Assembly: GCA_001642945.1 (NCBI GenBank)
Contig: LGRT01000026.1
Location: 62,001-126,000 of the forward strand
Direction: 5' to 3'
Length of the DNA: 64,000 nucleotides
Source: Rhodobacteraceae bacterium SB2
GTDB lineage: Bacteria > Pseudomonadota > Alphaproteobacteria > Rhodobacterales > Rhodobacteraceae
Shown: positions 1 to 9,028 of the stretch, one piece after another
Numbering within the stretch: the stretch's first letter is position 1
How the letters are laid out: each line of letters opens with the position of its first letter
Translations under genes and position numbers: made by a program
The notes under the pieces: generated by a model
Told to the model about the DNA's origin: nothing
What the model saw: only the letters and a program-made list of their open reading frames with translations
The model's database searches: none

Positions 1-2
1 CC

Positions 3-662
3 TCTGTACGCGCCATCGCCGCGCGATATGCACCTGTTTTTTACGCGGCTGGCACCCATCCGATGAGCGCAGCAGATGAGCCTTTGGTCACCCTTGATGA
101 GCTATTGGCGCTTTGTAAGCACAAAAAAATGGTGGGGATTGGAGAAACCGGTCTTGATTATCATTATTCAAGCGACAGCGCCGAGATTCAAAAAACCTCG
201 CTTTTGGTGCATATACGCGCAGCGCAACAAAGCGGGTTGCCCCTGATTATTCATGCCCGCGCAGCGGATGAAGACATCGCAGACATTTTGAACGCTGAGT
301 ATAAAAATGCGCCCTATTCTTGCGTCATGCATTGTTTTTCCTCTGGCGAAACCTTGGCGCGCAGATGTTTGGATTTGGGGTTTTACCTATCGCTCTCTGG
401 AATCACAGCCTTCCCCAAAAGCGATCAGCTACGGGCAATTTTCAAATTCGCGCCGCAAGAGCGGCTTTTGGTCGAAACCGACAGCCCTTATTTGGCGCCG
501 CCACCCCATCGTGGCAGGCGTAATGAACCTGCTTATGTCGCGCTCACCGCCCGCGCAGCGGCGACTTTCTTTGGGCAAGACTATGCTGCGTTCGCAGCGC
601 AGGTTGAGAAAAATTTTAACCGACTTTTTGTAAAAGCTGCCGCCTATGAGACCATGCAATGA
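3..662 (+). CDS. tatD: TatD family deoxyribonuclease (5' end outside window)
   Basis: Metal-dependent hydrolase of the TatD family, which acts as a 3'-5' DNase on DNA or as a related amidohydrolase-fold phosphoesterase. The reading frame is already open at base 3 and reads a family-typical AGTHP before the first ATG at 63, so the gene starts upstream of the window and the ATG at 63 is internal. Family metal-ligand motifs are visible in order: GETGLDYHY, LIIHAR, VMHCFSSG and ETDSPYLAP. The C-terminal part is complete. The stop overlaps the start of the next gene by 4 bp (ATGA), so the two are probably co-translated. Cytoplasmic; confidence in the family is high. Confidence 0.9.
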   Translation, partial: SVRAIAARYAPVFYAAGTHPMSAADEPLVTLDELLALCKHKKMVGIGETGLDYHYSSDSAEIQKTSLLVHIRAAQQSGLPLIIHARAADEDIADILNAEYKNAPYSCVMHCFSSGETLARRCLDLGFYLSLSGITAFPKSDQLRAIFKFAPQERLLVETDSPYLAPPPHRGRRNEPAYVALTARAAATFFGQDYAAFAAQVEKNFNRLFVKAAAYETMQ

Positions 663-1459
663 CAGACCAGTTACGGTTTCGAATTTTGGGATGTGGGTCC
701 TCGGGTGGGGTGCCGCGGCTTGGCGGAAATTGGGGGGCTTGCGATCCCAATAATCCCAAAAATGCCCGAACGCGCTGCTCGCTTTTGGTTGAGCGCCAAA
801 GTGAAAATGGCCGAACACAAGTGCTGATTGACACCTCACCGGATATGCGCGCGCAGCTTTTACAGGCGCAAGTGGGCCGTTTGGATGCGGTGCTCTACAC
901 GCATGACCACGCCGATCATGTGCACGGACTGGATGATTTACGCATGATTGTGTTCAACCGGCGTAGCCGACTGCCCGTTTGGGCCAACCAAGTTACAAGC
1001 GCCGGCCTGCTCAGCCGCTTTTCCTATGCGTTCAAACAACCTGAGGGCTCTGCCTACCCCCCCATCTTGCAGCTCAATCACATCGAAGGGCCAGTGAAGA
1101 TTGATGGCGCAGGCGGCCAGATTGAATTTACACCGTTTGAAGTTGCGCATGGGCAAATCACTGCATTGGGGTTCCGGATCGGTCCCGTGGCTTACTTACC
1201 CGATGTTTCAGCCATGCCCCCTGCTGCATGGGAGGCTCTGGCTGGCATTGACTGCTGGATACTGGACGCATTGCGCCGTGATCCGCACCCCTCACATTCC
1301 CATCTGGCCCAAAGCATTGAGTGGATTGATCAATCAAACGTTGCGCGCGCCGTTTTAACCAATATGCATAATGATTTAGATTATGCCACCTTGCAGGTGG
1401 AGCTTCCCAAACATATTCTGCCCGCTTTTGACGGGATGGTTCTCTCCTATGATCTTTGA
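659..1459 (+). CDS. MBL-fold metallohydrolase, PhnP-like phosphodiesterase
   Basis: Metallo-beta-lactamase-fold hydrolase of 266 residues. The dinuclear metal site THDHADH is at residues 81-87 and the N-terminal GCGSSGGVPR is the glycine-rich start usual for the PhnP/RNase Z-like branch. Members cleave cyclic phosphodiesters such as phosphoribosyl 1,2-cyclic phosphate, but no phn genes are nearby, so the substrate here is not established. It overlaps tatD by 4 bp, and tatD-MBL pairs downstream of a DNA polymerase III delta' or tRNA synthetase gene are common in alphaproteobacteria (established knowledge). Cytoplasmic, no signal peptide. Family assignment is firm and the exact function is inferred. 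Confidence 0.85.
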   Translation: MTDQLRFRILGCGSSGGVPRLGGNWGACDPNNPKNARTRCSLLVERQSENGRTQVLIDTSPDMRAQLLQAQVGRLDAVLYTHDHADHVHGLDDLRMIVFNRRSRLPVWANQVTSAGLLSRFSYAFKQPEGSAYPPILQLNHIEGPVKIDGAGGQIEFTPFEVAHGQITALGFRIGPVAYLPDVSAMPPAAWEALAGIDCWILDALRRDPHPSHSHLAQSIEWIDQSNVARAVLTNMHNDLDYATLQVELPKHILPAFDGMVLSYDL

Positions 1460-1477
1460 TCTTTTTAAGCCCCGGCC

Positions 1478-2407
1478 ATGCACGCGTTAATTGAAGTTAT
1501 TTTTCCGGTTTTTTTGGTCATCGGGTTCGGCTATGCTGCGGTCTGGGCAGGCTTTTTTTCAACAGATTCTGTTGATGGATTGATGCGTTTCACACAAAAC
1601 TTTGCTATCCCATGCCTTTTATTTGGTGCGATCGCCTCGCTTGATTTGAGCCAAGTTTTTGATTTTGCGCTTCTGTTTAGTTTTTACAGTGGAGCAACCG
1701 TCTGTTTTCTGGCCGGATTATTTGGATCAAGGCTTTTGTTCCAGCGGCCTTGGGAAGATTGCGTTGCGATTGGCTTTTGCTGTCTGTTTTCCAATTCACT
1801 CATGCTCGGTTTGGCTATTACCGAACGCGCCTATGGCGCGGCCGCATTGACCTCAAATTACGCGATCGTCGCCTTGCATGCCCCTTTTTGCTACTGCCTT
1901 GGCATCTTAACCATGGAAATTGTACGCAACCGGCAGAAATCGGTGATGCCCGTTGTAAAAAGCGTCTTAATCGCCATGTTCAAAAATGCTCTCTTTCTAG
2001 GCATTCTGGTCGGCTTTGCCGTCAATTTTCTAAAAGTCCCGCTGCCCAGCCCTGTCACCGAAGCCGTTGACATGTTGATCCAAGCCGCCTTACCGGCAGC
2101 TCTGTTCGGGATGGGGGGCGTTTTGTACCAATACCGGCCTGAAGGCGATACAGGGCCAATTTTATGGGTTATGGCGGTGGCCCTGCTGCTGCATCCCTCT
2201 TTGGTCTGGATAAGCGGGCAAGCACTGTCACTTGAGCAAGCCGGGCTGCGCTCGGCTGTGTTAACCAGCGCGATGGCCCCTGGCATCAACAGCTATGTCT
2301 TTGCCAATATGTATGGGGCTGCGCGACGCGTTGCAGCGTCGGCAGTCTTATTCAGCACCTCAGCCTCGATCATAACCGTCTGGTGCTGGTTATATATTTT
2401 ACCCTAA
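1478..2407 (+). CDS. AEC family permease (auxin efflux carrier / malonate-type)
   Basis: Integral membrane carrier of 309 residues of the AEC (auxin efflux carrier) family, made almost entirely of hydrophobic segments (about ten) with a polar central loop around RNRQKSVMPV. The C-terminal half has the family-typical helix with ALPAALFGMGG and the SAMAPGINSYVFA motif. Bacterial members are annotated as malonate or small organic-anion transporters; the substrate cannot be read from sequence. It begins 18 bp after the MBL hydrolase, in the same orientation, so it may share its transcript. Inner membrane. Confidence 0.8.
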   Translation: MHALIEVIFPVFLVIGFGYAAVWAGFFSTDSVDGLMRFTQNFAIPCLLFGAIASLDLSQVFDFALLFSFYSGATVCFLAGLFGSRLLFQRPWEDCVAIGFCCLFSNSLMLGLAITERAYGAAALTSNYAIVALHAPFCYCLGILTMEIVRNRQKSVMPVVKSVLIAMFKNALFLGILVGFAVNFLKVPLPSPVTEAVDMLIQAALPAALFGMGGVLYQYRPEGDTGPILWVMAVALLLHPSLVWISGQALSLEQAGLRSAVLTSAMAPGINSYVFANMYGAARRVAASAVLFSTSASIITVWCWLYILP

Positions 2408-2514
2408 AAGTATCTGATCATTATGCATATTTTTCAATATGCTATGATTGAAATCCAGCTTAGGCTATGGTGCATAAATTTGACAATATCAACCACAAAA
2501 GTTATCGGATCTTC

Positions 2515-2934
2515 ATGACTGCACAACATATATATGGCCGTTATCACGTTTCTCCGCAAATCGATGTAGCGGATGTTGATGGTTTAAAAAAAGCCGGCTT
2601 CACGACTATAATCTGTAACCGACCAGATTTTGAAGTTCCTTTAGAACTGCAATCCGAGGTTATAAAAGTCGCAGTTGAAGCAGCTGGAATGCGGTTCGAA
2701 GTGTTGCCACTGAGCAGCCACAGCATGGACCGAGACACCATTGCCCATCAATTTGAACTGGTAGAGCAATCACAAGGGCCCGTTCTGGCCTATTGTGCCT
2801 CTGGAACACGATGCACGATAATCTGGGCCTTATCACAAGCGGGTCTGCGTGACGTAGAGGAAATTTTATCCTTAACCGCACAAGCGGGCTATCCATTGGA
2901 CGGGTTGCGGCCTTATCTTACCAAAAATTCATAG
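2515..2934 (+). CDS. TIGR01244 family sulfur transferase / phosphatase-like protein
   Basis: Small protein of about 139 residues with the TIGR01244/DUF442 fold, related to protein tyrosine phosphatases and found as a stand-alone protein or fused to beta-lactamase-like hydrolases (Blh). The P-loop-like motif YCASGTRC carries C94 and R99 in the CX5R spacing, although the usual preceding His is Tyr. I prefer the ATG at 2515 because family members begin close to this point; an in-frame ATG at 2467 would add 16 residues of low similarity. In other bacteria such proteins act in sulfide oxidation or sulfur transfer. The neighbours here give no pathway. Confidence 0.7.
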   Translation: MTAQHIYGRYHVSPQIDVADVDGLKKAGFTTIICNRPDFEVPLELQSEVIKVAVEAAGMRFEVLPLSSHSMDRDTIAHQFELVEQSQGPVLAYCASGTRCTIIWALSQAGLRDVEEILSLTAQAGYPLDGLRPYLTKNS

Positions 2935-3022
2935 CTTGAAAGCCACGCCGGGCTTTACTTCAACAGCAGGTTAGATTGCCATTTGCTTGGAGTTCAAACC
3001 GAAGGCAAACGCAAAAGTCCGC

Positions 3023-4009
3023 TCAAACCTCGCCTTCATGGCCCTCGGCCGGCGTTTCATTGCCCCTCGGCTGCGCTCCCCCCTGCGACTCACCCTGCTC
3101 AGGAATCGACACAGGCTCAGTAAGCTCAGTTTCAAAAGCGTTTAAAACGACCGCGCGCCGCAGCCCTATTTTCCCTAACCTCACCGGCAAAGGCGCAGCG
3201 CCCCCTTCGGGCCTAAGCAACGCGTTGCCAAAAACCGTTTGAGGAAGGGGTAAGATCGTGCCTTTCCGCCATTTTTCAAGCGCGTTCCAAGGTATTGAAA
3301 AGCGATGCAGCTCTGCGCGTAAATTCGCCTGGAGTAACATCAAATCGGTTTGTGCGCCCAATTTTAAACCTTCGCCGTTTTGCATCACCGCGCCCAAACT
3401 CATTATTTCGCAAGGAACTCCAACCATAATCACTAAATTATCCGCGACCTCCTCAACGGAAAAACTGGTTTGAAATATCGTGAAATGAGAACTGCTTAAC
3501 CACAAACTCAAAGCGTCCGGATCCTTTGCGGGGAACACCAAGCGCAATCCTTTCAAAGATTCTTGCAAGCGCGCAGAAAGCCCCTTCAGCGGCATTGATC
3601 GCAAAACATCATCTATGAAGGGGGCGACCAACGCAAAATCAGTGCGCGTTGAGGCGCGTCCGCGGGCCAAAGCGCGCCCCGAAACGCGCCCCAATGTTTG
3701 GATTTCGATCAAACACCTGAGCGCAGTCCAGTTCAAGGCTGCAAAACCTAATGCCTCATCTTCGCCCTTTAGGGCACCAATCAGAACAAAATCTTTCAAA
3801 GCTATAGCGATATCCTGCGCTAAAAGCAGCTGCGAGTCGTGATGCGCTGGACGCAACGCTAAGTTCATCTGCCCGAGTGCTGATTTGGCAACAGCGATTT
3901 GCAAACCTTCACTGATGATCCGGTGGACCTGCTTTCCTTGTGGGCGCGCCAAGCTGGCTTTTTGGCGCAATATATTGACGGCTCTTTCGATCGCGCTTTT
4001 CCTTAGCAA
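3023..4009 (-). CDS. FliM/FliN-family C-terminal (SpoA) domain protein, orphan
   Basis: Protein of 328 residues whose last third, from about residue 225, has the pattern of the FliM/FliN C-terminal SpoA (surface presentation of antigens) domain: a leucine-rich strand, a basic GTILPL turn and LRRAVVLNA. The N-terminal two thirds are a poorly conserved FliM-like middle region without recognisable motor-binding motifs. A very acidic, polar tail (residues 300-328) ends the protein. No other flagellar gene is in the window, so it is an orphan homologue and not part of a flagellar operon. It lies 57 bp downstream of the sensor kinase in the same orientation. Family call is moderate and function is unknown. 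Confidence 0.6.
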   Translation of the reverse strand: MLRKSAIERAVNILRQKASLARPQGKQVHRIISEGLQIAVAKSALGQMNLALRPAHHDSQLLLAQDIAIALKDFVLIGALKGEDEALGFAALNWTALRCLIEIQTLGRVSGRALARGRASTRTDFALVAPFIDDVLRSMPLKGLSARLQESLKGLRLVFPAKDPDALSLWLSSSHFTIFQTSFSVEEVADNLVIMVGVPCEIMSLGAVMQNGEGLKLGAQTDLMLLQANLRAELHRFSIPWNALEKWRKGTILPLPQTVFGNALLRPEGGAAPLPVRLGKIGLRRAVVLNAFETELTEPVSIPEQGESQGGAQPRGNETPAEGHEGEV

Positions 4010-4066
4010 GATGACGTTTCCGACCCTGTGAGAAAAGCTTTAGCCTTGAGATGCTTAAAATTTCCT

Positions 4067-6757
4067 TTAAACGCGTTTTGCGGAGCCGCCATCATCCAAG
4101 GGCAATAAAACCCGAAACCCTGCGCCACCTTGGCCCGGCAAATACGAAATATCTCCGCCCAAGCGCTGCATTATTTCTTTGCAGATCGCCAATCCCAATC
4201 CCGCACCGCTAGCTTTTTGATCCCCAGCCCGTGAAAATTTCTCAAAAATCAGATCTTGCTGATCCTTTGGGATACCGCGGCCATTATCCACAAAGTCCAA
4301 AACCAACTGACGACCTCTTTGAAATCCTGTTACGGTAAGGGATGGCGCCGCCGCGTCACAATATTTAACCGCGTTGGCGATTAAATTGATGAACACTTGG
4401 CCAAGCCGCATATCGTCGGTTTTTATCTCAGGGCAGTTTTCGGGCAGCTTTACCCGCAACGCTAATTTATCTAGCTCGGCTCCACCACCGACTGTCAACG
4501 CTGCGCGTTGCAACAAGGGCTCAATCGCGGTGCTGCTAATCTTTAACGTGACTTGCCCATTCTCTAGCACGCTCAAATCAAGCAGGTCGTCCAAAAGCTG
4601 GGTTAGCCTGAGCGATTCTTCGTGAATGATCCCCGCATATTTGTTCAAATCACCCGTGGATAAATCGGGGCCATCGCGCAAAATTTCGGCAAAAGCCAAT
4701 ATAGAAGTCATTGGGGTGCGCAGTTCATGGCTGATCTGGGATAGAAAGGCATCTTTTTGCACGGATAGCCTGGTCAGTTTATCGTTTGCGCGCCGCAATT
4801 GGCCCGCCGTGCGCACCAATTCATCCGATTTCATTTCTAGCCGACTTGAATATTCAAGCATTTGGGCCGTTTCATCGGCCACCGCCATCAGATCCTGAAC
4901 AGAGACGGCAAGACCACCCATTATTTTTCCCATCATCGCATGCGCCGTCGCCGCCCCAACCGATCCTGCAAGCGCCCGCTCTAGTTTTTGTAAAAACTCT
5001 GGTGTGGGTTCAGGAAGATATCCAGCCCCACCTTGCTTCACAACTTCACTTTGAAACAAAGCCTGCGCTTCGAGGGATCCCAAGATCCGTTGCGCCATAA
5101 CCATCAGCTCTTCGCTTTGCCCAACCCGGCCATTCCAACTATGCGGGCTGGGAGCGTAATCAAAGGTATTCACGAATTGTACCGCCTGCAGCCGTTCCAG
5201 GGGTGATGGAAAACTGATCAATGACACAAAAACAAATACCAAGCTGTTCAAAGAGATGCTCCAGAACACCGCATGCACCAAGGGATCTAAACCCGAAATT
5301 CCAAATAAAGCCTGTGGGCGCAACCAAGAAATTTCAAACGGACCCAGCTGCATAAGCTGCAGCAAAAATCCAAGATCCAAACCCAAGCTTGGAATAAAAA
5401 GAGTATAAAGCCAAATACCAAAGCCCGTGCCAACCCCCCATAAAGCCCCAAGACGAGTTGCCCCGCGCCAGAAGATACCACCAATCAAGGCCGGTAATAC
5501 TTGTACAACACCGGTAAATGACACCAAGCCAATAGCGGCCAGCGCAGCGCCCCCGCCCGACAACGAATAATACAGATACCCCAAGAGCAAAATCACCGCG
5601 ATTGACAAACGCCGCGCCATTAAAACCACTTTACGTACATCGCCCGACATGCTCAGCATATTGCCACTGACCCGCAGAAAAAGTGGCATCACCACATGGT
5701 TGGAAACCATCGTTGATAAGGCGATTGAGGCCACAATCACCATTGAGGTGGCCGATGAGAACCCGCCTAAAAAGGCTAGAATGGCCAGACTGTCTTGCCC
5801 CTGAGACAACGGCAAGGTCAAAACGAACAGATCCGGATTGGCGTCCGATGGCAAGATATCAAGCCCCACAACCGCGATTGGCACCACGAAAAGCGACATC
5901 AACAGCAAATAGAGCGGAAAGGCCCATGAGGCGGTTTCCAAAAATGCCTCATCTTCATTTTCAACCACCAAAACCTGAAACATCCGAGGCAAGCATAAAA
6001 ATGCCGCCGCTGACAAGAATGTCAGGCTGGCCCAGCGGCTGTTATCAACGCTCCAATGCGCCAAAGACGACTGATCAATTTTTGCAAATGTCTGGCCGAT
6101 TCCTCCCATAACCCCCCAGACAACGAAGACACCAACCGCCAAAAGCGCAAACAGCTTCACAATCGCCTCAACCGCAATCGCAATCACCACGCCGTGATGT
6201 CGTTCATTCACATCCAAGTTTCGGGTTCCAAAAACGATGGTGAATAAAGCCAAGCCAACGGCAACCCAAAACGCCGTATTGCCCCCCAATGTTGCGCTTT
6301 GTCCAACCTCTCCCGATGCTGCGAACACTTCAAAGGATAGGGTGACAGATTGCAGTTGCAGCGCGATATAGGGGGTTGTGCCGACCACAGCCAAAAATGT
6401 GATCAAAGCCGCCAAACTGTTTGATTTTCCAAATCGAGACGATAATAAATCCGCTATCGAGGTGACCCTTTGGCTGCGACCGATGCGCACCAGCTTGCGC
6501 AAAACCCACCACCAGCCAAACATGACCAATGACGGTCCGATGTAAATTGTCAGAAATTCTAACCCTGAGCGCGCAGCATAGCCAACGGCGCCATAAAAGG
6601 TCCAGGCAGTGCAATATATTGAAATGGATAAAGTATAAATCCAGGCACTGCGCAACCATCGCCCGCGGCCGCGCATCGCGGCTTTTTCCGCAATAAACGC
6701 TACTGCGAACAACAACCCGACATAAAGTAAGCACACGAAAATGAGCAGATTCAACAT
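4067..6757 (-). CDS. Sodium:solute symporter-like / histidine kinase fusion (CbrA/MctS-type sensor)
   Basis: Sensor kinase of 896 residues. Residues 1 to about 515 form a 12-13 segment PutP-like sodium:solute symporter domain. A linker follows, with a probable coiled coil at 625-670. Next come the HisKA domain with phosphoacceptor H677 in SQISHELRTP and a HATPase domain (N box near 791-799, DNGRGIP at 824-830, GAGLGL at 851-856). No receiver domain is attached. CbrA and MctS are precedents for transporter-like sensors of nutrients (established). Its start overlaps the stop of the small membrane protein by one base (TAATG), and that gene follows the response regulator, so all three form one coupled operon. 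The ligand is unknown. Confidence 0.9.
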   Translation of the reverse strand: MLNLLIFVCLLYVGLLFAVAFIAEKAAMRGRGRWLRSAWIYTLSISIYCTAWTFYGAVGYAARSGLEFLTIYIGPSLVMFGWWWVLRKLVRIGRSQRVTSIADLLSSRFGKSNSLAALITFLAVVGTTPYIALQLQSVTLSFEVFAASGEVGQSATLGGNTAFWVAVGLALFTIVFGTRNLDVNERHHGVVIAIAVEAIVKLFALLAVGVFVVWGVMGGIGQTFAKIDQSSLAHWSVDNSRWASLTFLSAAAFLCLPRMFQVLVVENEDEAFLETASWAFPLYLLLMSLFVVPIAVVGLDILPSDANPDLFVLTLPLSQGQDSLAILAFLGGFSSATSMVIVASIALSTMVSNHVVMPLFLRVSGNMLSMSGDVRKVVLMARRLSIAVILLLGYLYYSLSGGGAALAAIGLVSFTGVVQVLPALIGGIFWRGATRLGALWGVGTGFGIWLYTLFIPSLGLDLGFLLQLMQLGPFEISWLRPQALFGISGLDPLVHAVFWSISLNSLVFVFVSLISFPSPLERLQAVQFVNTFDYAPSPHSWNGRVGQSEELMVMAQRILGSLEAQALFQSEVVKQGGAGYLPEPTPEFLQKLERALAGSVGAATAHAMMGKIMGGLAVSVQDLMAVADETAQMLEYSSRLEMKSDELVRTAGQLRRANDKLTRLSVQKDAFLSQISHELRTPMTSILAFAEILRDGPDLSTGDLNKYAGIIHEESLRLTQLLDDLLDLSVLENGQVTLKISSTAIEPLLQRAALTVGGGAELDKLALRVKLPENCPEIKTDDMRLGQVFINLIANAVKYCDAAAPSLTVTGFQRGRQLVLDFVDNGRGIPKDQQDLIFEKFSRAGDQKASGAGLGLAICKEIMQRLGGDISYLPGQGGAGFRVLLPLDDGGSAKRV

Positions 6758-7044
6758 TAGAGTTCGGCCTTATCGGAACCCGATACATCTATCGAGCGCT
6801 GAACATCCTCGGGCAAATGCCGCAATTTCCAAGACAAAACAAACTGACTTACGATCAAAAGGAGCCAGACGCCAAACACATAAAGACTCGCGCTGGAAAT
6901 TAAGATCGACGGCTTTTCGATAGACTGCCACAGGAATGGCACGCTCCATAAAAAAATGCCCAACAGTGGCAGAATATGCGCCGCGTCAATCACTCTGCGC
7001 GCCTTGTAATTGCGCCGTTCTAAAAAAACGGGTCCTTGTGGCAT
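6757..7044 (-). CDS. Small membrane protein between response regulator and sensor kinase
   Basis: Hypothetical protein of 95 residues with two predicted transmembrane segments (about residues 23-40 and 48-70) and a charged, probably cytoplasmic tail. The ATG at 7044 is chosen because it lies 2 nt after the response-regulator stop; the longer upstream reading frame would run through that gene. Its own stop overlaps the kinase start as TAATG. The tight placement implies translational coupling and a role with the transporter-like kinase, for example as an accessory subunit, but that is inference. I do not recognise the family. Confidence 0.65.
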   Translation of the reverse strand: MPQGPVFLERRNYKARRVIDAAHILPLLGIFLWSVPFLWQSIEKPSILISSASLYVFGVWLLLIVSQFVLSWKLRHLPEDVQRSIDVSGSDKAEL

Positions 7045-7046
7045 GC

Positions 7047-7415
7047 TTATGCCCCAGCCAATTCGCGGACAGCGTCTAACATCTCTTGATTGGAAAACGG
7101 CTTTGTCATGAACCGGCTTGCGCCTAGAGCTTCGGCCATTTGACGGTCTTTCGTCTGGCCTCGCGCCGTCAACATCAATACTGGAATCTCCAAACATTCA
7201 GGGGTAAGCCGAATTTCTCTTAAAATATCATAACCGCTTTTACCTGGAAGCATCACATCCAAAATAATCAAATCGGGCAGGCTGGTTTTAATGACAGCAT
7301 TGGCATCATGCCCATTCGCATGCGTCTTGACCTGCCATCCATCGCGCGACAGAATATATTGCACCGCCTCAATGATGTTTGGCTCATCCTCGATAAGCAG
7401 AACCGTCTTCGCCAT
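7047..7415 (-). CDS. Single-domain response regulator (CheY-like receiver)
   Basis: Receiver-only response regulator of 122 residues. Acidic pocket E9/D10, phosphoacceptor D53 in ILDVMLPG, T83 and K105 (TKPF) are all present, so it should be phosphorylatable. There is no DNA-binding or enzymatic output domain, so output must be by protein interaction. The start at 7415 is chosen because GGAGGA lies directly before it; the in-frame ATG at 7427 would put that ribosome site inside the gene. It is the first gene of the regulator - membrane protein - symporter-kinase operon and is probably the kinase's partner. Confidence 0.88.
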   Translation of the reverse strand: MAKTVLLIEDEPNIIEAVQYILSRDGWQVKTHANGHDANAVIKTSLPDLIILDVMLPGKSGYDILREIRLTPECLEIPVLMLTARGQTKDRQMAEALGASRFMTKPFSNQEMLDAVRELAGA

Positions 7416-7487
7416 CGTTCCTCCCAAAACTGACTGCTGTGACCAGCACGGCTTAAGCGATACTTAACAATATTTCTTCAACGGATG

Positions 7488-8816
7488 TCAAAACTCTTCG
7501 GCGAACACAGAAATTTCGCGGCGCGCAAAACAATCTGCGCGCGTGCAAAGCCGGCAGGTTAAGCCAACTTCACGCGGCATCTGCGCGTGTGGCATTTCTG
7601 CAGATGGCACCTGAGATACGCTTTCGTGGGGCTGAAGCAGCATATAGCCCACGGGCAACACAGGATCAGCGCGCGCTGGAATTTCCGGAAGCTGGGCGAA
7701 GGAAACGCTTTGAAACAGCCCTCCTTCACGCCCATTTTGTTGAAGCTTGAGGCGGATTGGACGCATTGGAAGTTGCAGCGCTTCAAAAACTGGCCAAATA
7801 GCACAAAACCCAGCCGATATGGGCAATTTAAACCCTGGAACGGGTTTGTTGAACAGCACGCTTCCTGAGGCATCACAAATCAATAGGCCCACCTCAACGT
7901 TTAAAATCTGGGCGCCCAGAGATGCCATGCGCCGCATAACCACTGGTAAGGCTTGGCCTGAGCGGCGGGCAGCCTCAACAGGATCGCTGCCAAACTCATT
8001 CAAAATACGCGACAACGTGGTTTGCGGCAACGCAAGAGCATCTTTTTGATACTGCGCAAGGTAATCCTGCAATAATTTTTGCGCTTGGACCGACAATTGA
8101 GGATTCGCCTCGACGCGACGTGTCACATCGCCCCCGCTTTCTTCAAATTCTTCAAAGTAATACCGCCGCGTGGCCAAAAGCCCATCAAGTTCTTCGCGCG
8201 GCGATAAGATATTGTTTTGGTCTGCATCCTCGGGATCTAAAAATCCTACCAAGGCTTGGGCTCCAGCAGCCAACCGGCGGCTATCCTCGTTTAAATTGCG
8301 GTGAAACCGGTTTTGCCATTCAGGCTCGATATTGGTGGTTTCAGCCAGAATAGCGCTTGTAGAACGGATTGCGGTTGCTGCGCTGAGCACTTCAAACAGG
8401 GAACCTGCCAAGCGCGGATCATGCGACAAACGATCGGCCATCGCATTCACCATATGTTCAAGTTCGCGGTATTTCCCATGCAGCGCGACCAAACGGTTTG
8501 CCCAGTGTAAAAACCGTGCGGCAAAATCGGCGGTATCTTTGGGCAACACTGTCGCCTCAGCGTCCAACAGCGCCGCGATATCATTTAACCCTGCGATCAA
8601 TGCCGCCTCTGCCCCTTGGCTTAAAAGCGTGGCCTCTACGTTGAGCAGCTTGGCAAGGTCAATCAACAATTTGCCAGCGATTTTCCGGCGATCATGCTCT
8701 ATCAAATTCAAATAGGGCGCCGATATCCCGGCCCTCGCCGCTAATTCGGCTTGCTTCAGGCCCGCCGCAAGCCGGGCTTGCCGGATCCGCGCACCCGGTG
8801 TGTTTTCTGAAGTCAT
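7488..8816 (-). CDS. scfR: Short-chain fatty acyl transcriptional regulator (XRE family, ScfR/RamB-type)
   Basis: Transcription factor of 442 residues. An XRE-type helix-turn-helix (about residues 9-63) is followed by a long DUF2083/short-chain acyl-CoA-responsive region. It ends in the characteristic cysteine cluster CRLCTRADCF at about 421-430, usual for the MccR/RamB/ScfR family that senses short-chain acyl-CoA or related metabolites and controls acetate, propionate and glyoxylate-type metabolism (established for the family). It is divergent from an ABC transporter-acs cluster across a 212-bp AT-rich spacer with a repeated 11-mer, so it probably controls that cluster and itself. Family call is strong; the effector is inferred. 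Confidence 0.85.
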   Translation of the reverse strand: MTSENTPGARIRQARLAAGLKQAELAARAGISAPYLNLIEHDRRKIAGKLLIDLAKLLNVEATLLSQGAEAALIAGLNDIAALLDAEATVLPKDTADFAARFLHWANRLVALHGKYRELEHMVNAMADRLSHDPRLAGSLFEVLSAATAIRSTSAILAETTNIEPEWQNRFHRNLNEDSRRLAAGAQALVGFLDPEDADQNNILSPREELDGLLATRRYYFEEFEESGGDVTRRVEANPQLSVQAQKLLQDYLAQYQKDALALPQTTLSRILNEFGSDPVEAARRSGQALPVVMRRMASLGAQILNVEVGLLICDASGSVLFNKPVPGFKLPISAGFCAIWPVFEALQLPMRPIRLKLQQNGREGGLFQSVSFAQLPEIPARADPVLPVGYMLLQPHESVSQVPSAEMPHAQMPREVGLTCRLCTRADCFARREISVFAEEF

Positions 8817-9028
8817 ATTTTATATCCTAATTTCAGCAGGATGCCGCGTTGCAACATAAATAAATTTACAGAAACTGTCTATTCCATTTACATAAATTTA
8901 CAAAATTTTTGTTGATTTGATGATGTTTATTGCGAAATTTTCTAATTACAAAGATAAATACCTTACATTCTAGTGATGTGCGCCCAATCGGAGGAGACTG
9001 GGCTTGAAACGCGACATGGGAGGTTTTT
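8817..9028. promoter_or_regulatory. Divergent promoter region scfR / ABC operon with 11-bp direct repeat
   Basis: AT-rich spacer between two divergent genes. The 11-mer ATAAATTTACA occurs at 8860-8870 and 8892-8902, 32 bp start to start, about three helical turns, as expected for two dimers bound on one DNA face. The repeat is seen directly; its role as the ScfR operator is inference. GGAGG at 8991-8995 is too far from the ATG at 9029 to be its ribosome site, whereas GGGAGG at 9017-9022 is well placed. Confidence 0.45.
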
